Shown here in pieces: positions 60,110 to 64,000 of a stretch of DNA of 64,000 nucleotides. Numbering within the stretch: position 1 is the stretch's first letter; each line of letters starts with the position of its first letter. The translations under genes and the position numbers were made by a program. Location of the stretch: NCBI RefSeq assembly GCF_000321225.1, contig NW_004450566.1:1328292-1392291 (forward strand), in the 5' to 3' direction. This DNA is from Odobenus rosmarus divergens (taxonomy: Eukaryota > Chordata > Mammalia > Carnivora > Odobenidae). The notes under the pieces were generated by a model. That model saw only the letters and a program-made list of their open reading frames with translations, ran no database searches and had not been told where the DNA came from.

Positions 60110-60400
60110 GCCTCCTTCATGTTTTTACCTAAATGTCCTGTTCCCAGACACCTACTCTGATCATCCAGTTTGAAATAATTCTCATCCCCACCCACCCTGT
60201 ACTCCCAATCTTCCCATAGTTTACTCTCTATTTTAATAGCATTAATCTCTTGCTGAAATACATATGTATAATGTTTATTATTAATTGTCTGTCTCCTGGC
60301 TGCATTCCCCCAACTCCCACAAAATATAAGCTCTTAAGGGAGTTTGGTCTGTTCAATATGCTTGTCAGGCAGGTGCCTGCTACATAGTAGTTCAGTGTAT
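60110..60400 (+). repeat. L2-like LINE 3' fragment
   Basis: AAATATAAGCTCTTAAGGGA and AGGTGCCTGCTACATAGTAG match the L2 3' pattern. Diverged. Confidence 0.55.
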
Positions 60401-60669
60401 TAGGAGGATCTTTAATTATCTGCAATTCTAGAAGTTGGGTCTCTGTTAACTGCCATTTCTGCTATTGTTTTGTTGTTGTTTTATTATCCATTCAAATAAG
60501 AACTCTGAAAGATCTTGAAGTATGACCTCATGAGGCAAAAAACACCCAAAACTTGGTTTGGAATGGATTTTAGGGTTTAGTATTTTAATAAAATTATTGT
60601 TACTTCAAAATGATAGTAGTTACAACTTTTGACCAAATGCCTATGCCGTGTACTTTACATGTACTTTCT

Positions 60670-60810
60670 ACAGGTCCTCTCGCCATCTCTAATGAAGTGG
60701 ACAGTGTTACTCCCAGTGTTACTCATAAGTGAGGAAACAAACTCAGAGAGGTTAAGTAATTCTAAATGGCAGAGTTAGAAATTAAACTCAATTAGAAATT
60801 AAACTCAAGT
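60670..60810 (+). repeat. MIR fragment with a 17-bp tandem duplication
   Basis: GTGAGGAAACAAACTCAGAG and AGGTTAAGTAATTCTAAATG are MIR. TTAGAAATTAAACTCAA is exactly duplicated at 60775-60791 and 60792-60808. Confidence 0.75.
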
Positions 60811-62599
60811 CAGCTTGAATTCAAAGTTGATGTGTTTTTGTTTTTTTTTTAAGCTGACTAATTGGAAGGAGACTTCTCTATTAATAGTATTCTTTAACAT
60901 ATATATATCCTTTAATTAATCAGAAATCCTATTCCATGACCATATTGAATAAAATATTTAGCAAAGTTTACAATATAATTATTAGATAGCACACAATATT
61001 CTTACTTATTTTACTCATTTATTAAAATACTTGTGTCCTACCATATGCTAAGTACTGGGTGTGCCACAATGAAAAAAGCATACATGGCACCTGCCTTTAA
61101 GGAACTTGTAGTCGCCTGGGGAAGACAGATGTATCACTACAGATTCAGAACTCCATTCCATCCCTACCCCTTATCCCATGTTATCATTAAAAGTAGAAAA
61201 TATTCAGATAAAGTCTAGATTTTATTGTGTTTTTCTAGAATATTTGGTTAAATTTTTGTTTTATCAAGAGATACCATCAGGATTATATGGTCTGATGACC
61301 CCCCAAATCCTTTCTTTTCACATTCTTGAGTCTTCACACACCCTGGATCTATAAGAAAAAGTCCAAACAATAGCAGCCATTTGTTTTTAATGCTTTCTTT
61401 TATTCTATTATGATGAGAGCAAAGTTGGTTGTATTATAATCTGTTTCTGAAAATATCAAATCCTGAAACACCAGATTGAACTAAGAACAGACATGCTGAT
61501 CATTTTTAGGTCATTCACACAATGGTCTATTCAACCTGTTTGTGATAGTTTATTAATAATTTGATTTTGAATATGTTTAGTTTTCATCAATTCTTTAATT
61601 TATCTTCATAAAACTTTTTCAAGGTCAATATTGTCATTTGTACTGTATTTTAACCAAGTCTTATATTGAGATGAATTCTGAGTAATAGGAAAAATTAATC
61701 ATGAAATGAAGAATTTAATAAAAAATTCTTGATTTTTCAATCCAATGTAGTATCCCAAGTTGCAGTGTACTAAATGATATACTTAGTTTTAAGATAATTT
61801 GGTGTTACTTTATTTCACAAATATCCCATCTGTTTATTCTTCCTATGAATCAAAGATAAGTAGCAGGAAGAAAATCCAAGGCATTCATCATCAGCTTTTG
61901 AATAACTGATATCTTTGGCCACTTTTCTCTTTCTCTTTGTGTTTGCATAAGTGTAATCCTTTCAGAGTTTAATTTGCTTTAGAGATTATGGTTTTTAAAA
62001 GGACTTTTAAATAATCTCTTGTTAATGGAATGTAAATCTTAAAACTGGAATATTTTGATAATGTAGACTTTGACATCCAATACACAATTCAGATCATATA
62101 GTCTAATAGAGTGTTTTATCTTTGTTCTTTTAGTGTAGCTTAATATTGGAAGGACTTCTAGTTTAATGTTCCTTAAGAACCACATGAAATAGTAAGCAGA
62201 AACCCAATAAGGGTCATAAGGGTTTCTTTGCACATGCATCAGGGTTTCCCAACCTGGGAAATTCAAGGGTTAAGAAAAAATACAATTAAACATCTCAGTA
62301 GTTTTGAGAAGTATTAATTTGAATGCTTAGATCCTGAATTCCCAAATTTCTAGTGCAGAGATCAGAGAGAACTATAGTGTGGAGAATTTAAATAGCCAGT
62401 TGGTGTGTTGAGTCTGGCCTACAGAAATATTTTGTTTGGCCCGCATGATGTTTTTTAAAAGTGTGAATTAATGGCGGGTGTTTAACAGCTGAGAATTTTC
62501 ACACAAAAATTCAGATTTCTAACCTCTGGGAAATTAGAATATCTGACATAGTCAGCCTTCTTCCCACAAAGCAACAGTTAGCTGAGTTGAGTGAGGGCA

Positions 62600-62910
62600 C
62601 CTTTTGGATCATTTTCCAGTTTGTCATATTTCCCATCACTCCCTGTTCTCCATGCACAGTGACATATCTTGTCAGTTACCAGTTACCATTGTGCTTGTGC
62701 TGTCACTTTTTCTTGTATTTGATCTCTAGTGATGAGTTTGCATCCCCTATCATAGAGGGTATGTTCTTTCTGGAAAGTCTTTTCCCAGAACCCTCTTCCC
62801 AATCTTCACTTAGGCCCTCTCTTCCCAGTGCCCCTATAGCACCTTGTTTATATCTCCCTTTAGTACATACCATATCTTACAGTAAGTGTTCATTTGATAA
62901 TTTTCCTTGC
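62600..62910 (+). repeat. L2-like LINE fragment
   Basis: Pyrimidine-rich L2-style text including GAACCCTCTTCCCAATCTTC and ATAGCACCTTGTTTATATCT. The 108-codon open frame through it has no recognisable product. Confidence 0.55.
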
Positions 62911-63169
62911 TAGGCATGACCTTTTTTAAAATAAGTATCTTATATTATGTTGTTTCCTCAGGGGATTCAGTAGTGTCTGGACACTTAAATAGTGCTGAAT
63001 TTATGCCTGTTTCTTGAAAAATGAGGTGGACTTTGTTTCCTAGAAAAGATAGATTCTAGGATACAAGCGCATTTCCAGGAATAGTTTCATATGAGGCTGT
63101 AATATTTGTTATTAAAACTCATTGAGAGGTCTTCTGATGGCTGTTGCTGAGCAAGGCCAGGGCTAGGGG

Positions 63170-63272
63170 GAGGCATGAGAGGTTCCTAGGGTAAAAGTTT
63201 AAGGAGGCACTCCCTTTCAGGGTCAGGCAAGTGCCTCCTTAAATTTTATGCCATAGGAACTTCTCTTGCCTC
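63170..63272. repeat. Long imperfect inverted repeat (hairpin)
   Basis: Arms 63170-63211 and 63230-63272 are reverse complements with about seven differences over 43 columns, around an 18-base loop. Both arms share GAGGCA and TTTAAGGAGGCACT. It could be a miniature palindromic transposon or a transcribed hairpin. Confidence 0.9.
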
Positions 63273-63459
63273 CATATTACCAGCACTGTTTCTGAATTTT
63301 AGCTTCTAGATTAAAAATAAAATATTTGTTCTGATTGGAAGGGCTATAGAAACAGGAACCTAGATTGTTTTTAAATGAAAAAAAAGACCACAAGAGAATA
63401 TATTTTATTATTTTTAAAAATTTATACTCTGGATGCTTTAAAAATTTTCTCTTTGTCAT

Positions 63460-64000
63460 TGGTTTCTAAGCAAGTTGATTATGATGTTCTTGGGTATAGT
63501 TTCTTCATGTTTCTTTTGCTTGGGGTTTGTTGAGTTTCTTGGATCTCGAAGTTTATAGTTTTCATCACATTTGGAAAAATTCAGACTTTATTTCTTCAAA
63601 TATTTTTTTAAAGATTTTATTTATTTATTTGACAGAGAGAGCACAGCGAGAGAGGGAACACAAGCAGGGGGAGTGGGAGAGGAATAAGCAGGCTTCCTGT
63701 GGAGCAGGGAGCTGGATGCGGGGCTTGATCCCAGGACCCCGGGATCATGACCTGAGCCAAAGGCAGACACTTAATGACTGAGCCACCCAGGCACCCCTCT
63801 TCAAATATTTTTTCTGTCCTCTCTCTTTTCTCTTTAGAAACCCTAATTACACATATATTGGGTTACTTGAAGTTGCCTCACAGCTGATACTCCATTCTTT
63901 TTTTTTTTTCAGTCTTTTTTTCTCTTTGTGTTTCACTTTGGATAGTTTCTATTGCTATGTCTTCAAGTTCACTAATATTTTTTTCTTAGGTATCTAATCT
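63460..64000. repeat. Old LINE-like repeat, runs off the right edge
   Basis: TTATTTCTTCAAATATTTTT, TCTTTAGAAACCCTAATTAC, GATAGTTTCTATTGCTATGT and CTTCAAGTTCACTAATATTT resemble a common old L1-associated repeat. It is interrupted by the CanSINE at 63609-63797. Confidence 0.5.
63609..63797 (-). mobile_element. CanSINE inside the old LINE-like repeat
   Basis: Minus-strand head GGGGTGCCTGGGTGGCTCAG. Duplications TCTTCAAATATTTTTT and TCTTCAAATATTTTTT at 63593-63608 and 63798-63813 (last base differs by one). Confidence 0.95.

Larger units (their letters stand above)
40451..64000. other. Intergenic region upstream of RIOK2
   Basis: No gene is recognisable on either strand. It is AT rich and repeat dense. 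Between the listed repeats there are long unassigned stretches (40451-41760, 44200-46280, 46800-47800, 53830-55000, 58420-59580, 60810-62580). In these I see no splice-bounded conserved frame. 46285-46790 and 42610-42900 have the texture of decayed LTR or transposon sequence, but I cannot name a family. The equivalent human interval is a long gene-poor stretch. Confidence 0.6.

Overview
This is nuclear DNA from a placental mammal, almost certainly an arctoid carnivore (the bear, seal and weasel side of Carnivora). The diagnostic signal is about 20 copies of a tRNA-Lys-derived CanSINE, most with 5' GGGCGCCTGGGTGGCTCAG-type heads, AATAAA-bearing tails and target-site duplications. The canid SINEC_Cf head and the feline-type body are both absent. 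Carnivore L1 3' tails and old mammalian repeats (L2, MIR, MER20, MLT1) fill much of the rest. There is no prokaryotic or viral gene content.

Two protein genes are present, both on the minus strand. Positions 9225-9306 hold the first coding exon of LIX1 (27 codons plus one base). The rest of LIX1 lies beyond the left edge, so 1-9224 is LIX1 intron 1. Positions 18677-39767 hold the complete RIOK2 gene. I could place all ten coding exons; they sum to 1659 bp, giving 552 codons plus stop, the same length as human RIOK2, with intact catalytic residues (K123, D228, D246) and no frameshift. The order LIX1 then RIOK2, both on one strand and about 9 kb apart, matches the known mammalian layout on human 5q15.

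Layout: 1-9224 LIX1 intron 1 (MIR, L2, one CanSINE); 9225-9306 LIX1 exon 1; about 9307-9520 a probable LIX1 promoter with a 14-bp TAATTA-centred palindrome; 9521-18572 spacer with a carnivore L1 tail and two CanSINEs; 18573-39767 RIOK2; 39768-39900 the RIOK2 promoter with an NRF1-like site and a YY1-like motif at the start codon; 40300-40450 a second CpG-bearing promoter-like cluster; 40450-64000 repeat-rich intergenic DNA in which I find no gene. It contains a three-layer nested insertion (L1, then a solo LTR, then a CanSINE) at 48735-51870.

The two genes are neighbours, not a pathway. LIX1 is a developmental regulator in limb, nervous system and mesenchyme. RIOK2 is a housekeeping atypical kinase/ATPase of pre-40S ribosome maturation. 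I found no convincing new biological system. The best leads are lineage substitutions at two reported PLK1 sites of RIOK2 (380 and 548), three consecutive frame-neutral RIOK2 exons with weak donors, the antisense bias of CanSINEs in RIOK2, a 42-bp-arm hairpin at 63170-63272, and the promoter-like cluster at 40.3 kb.
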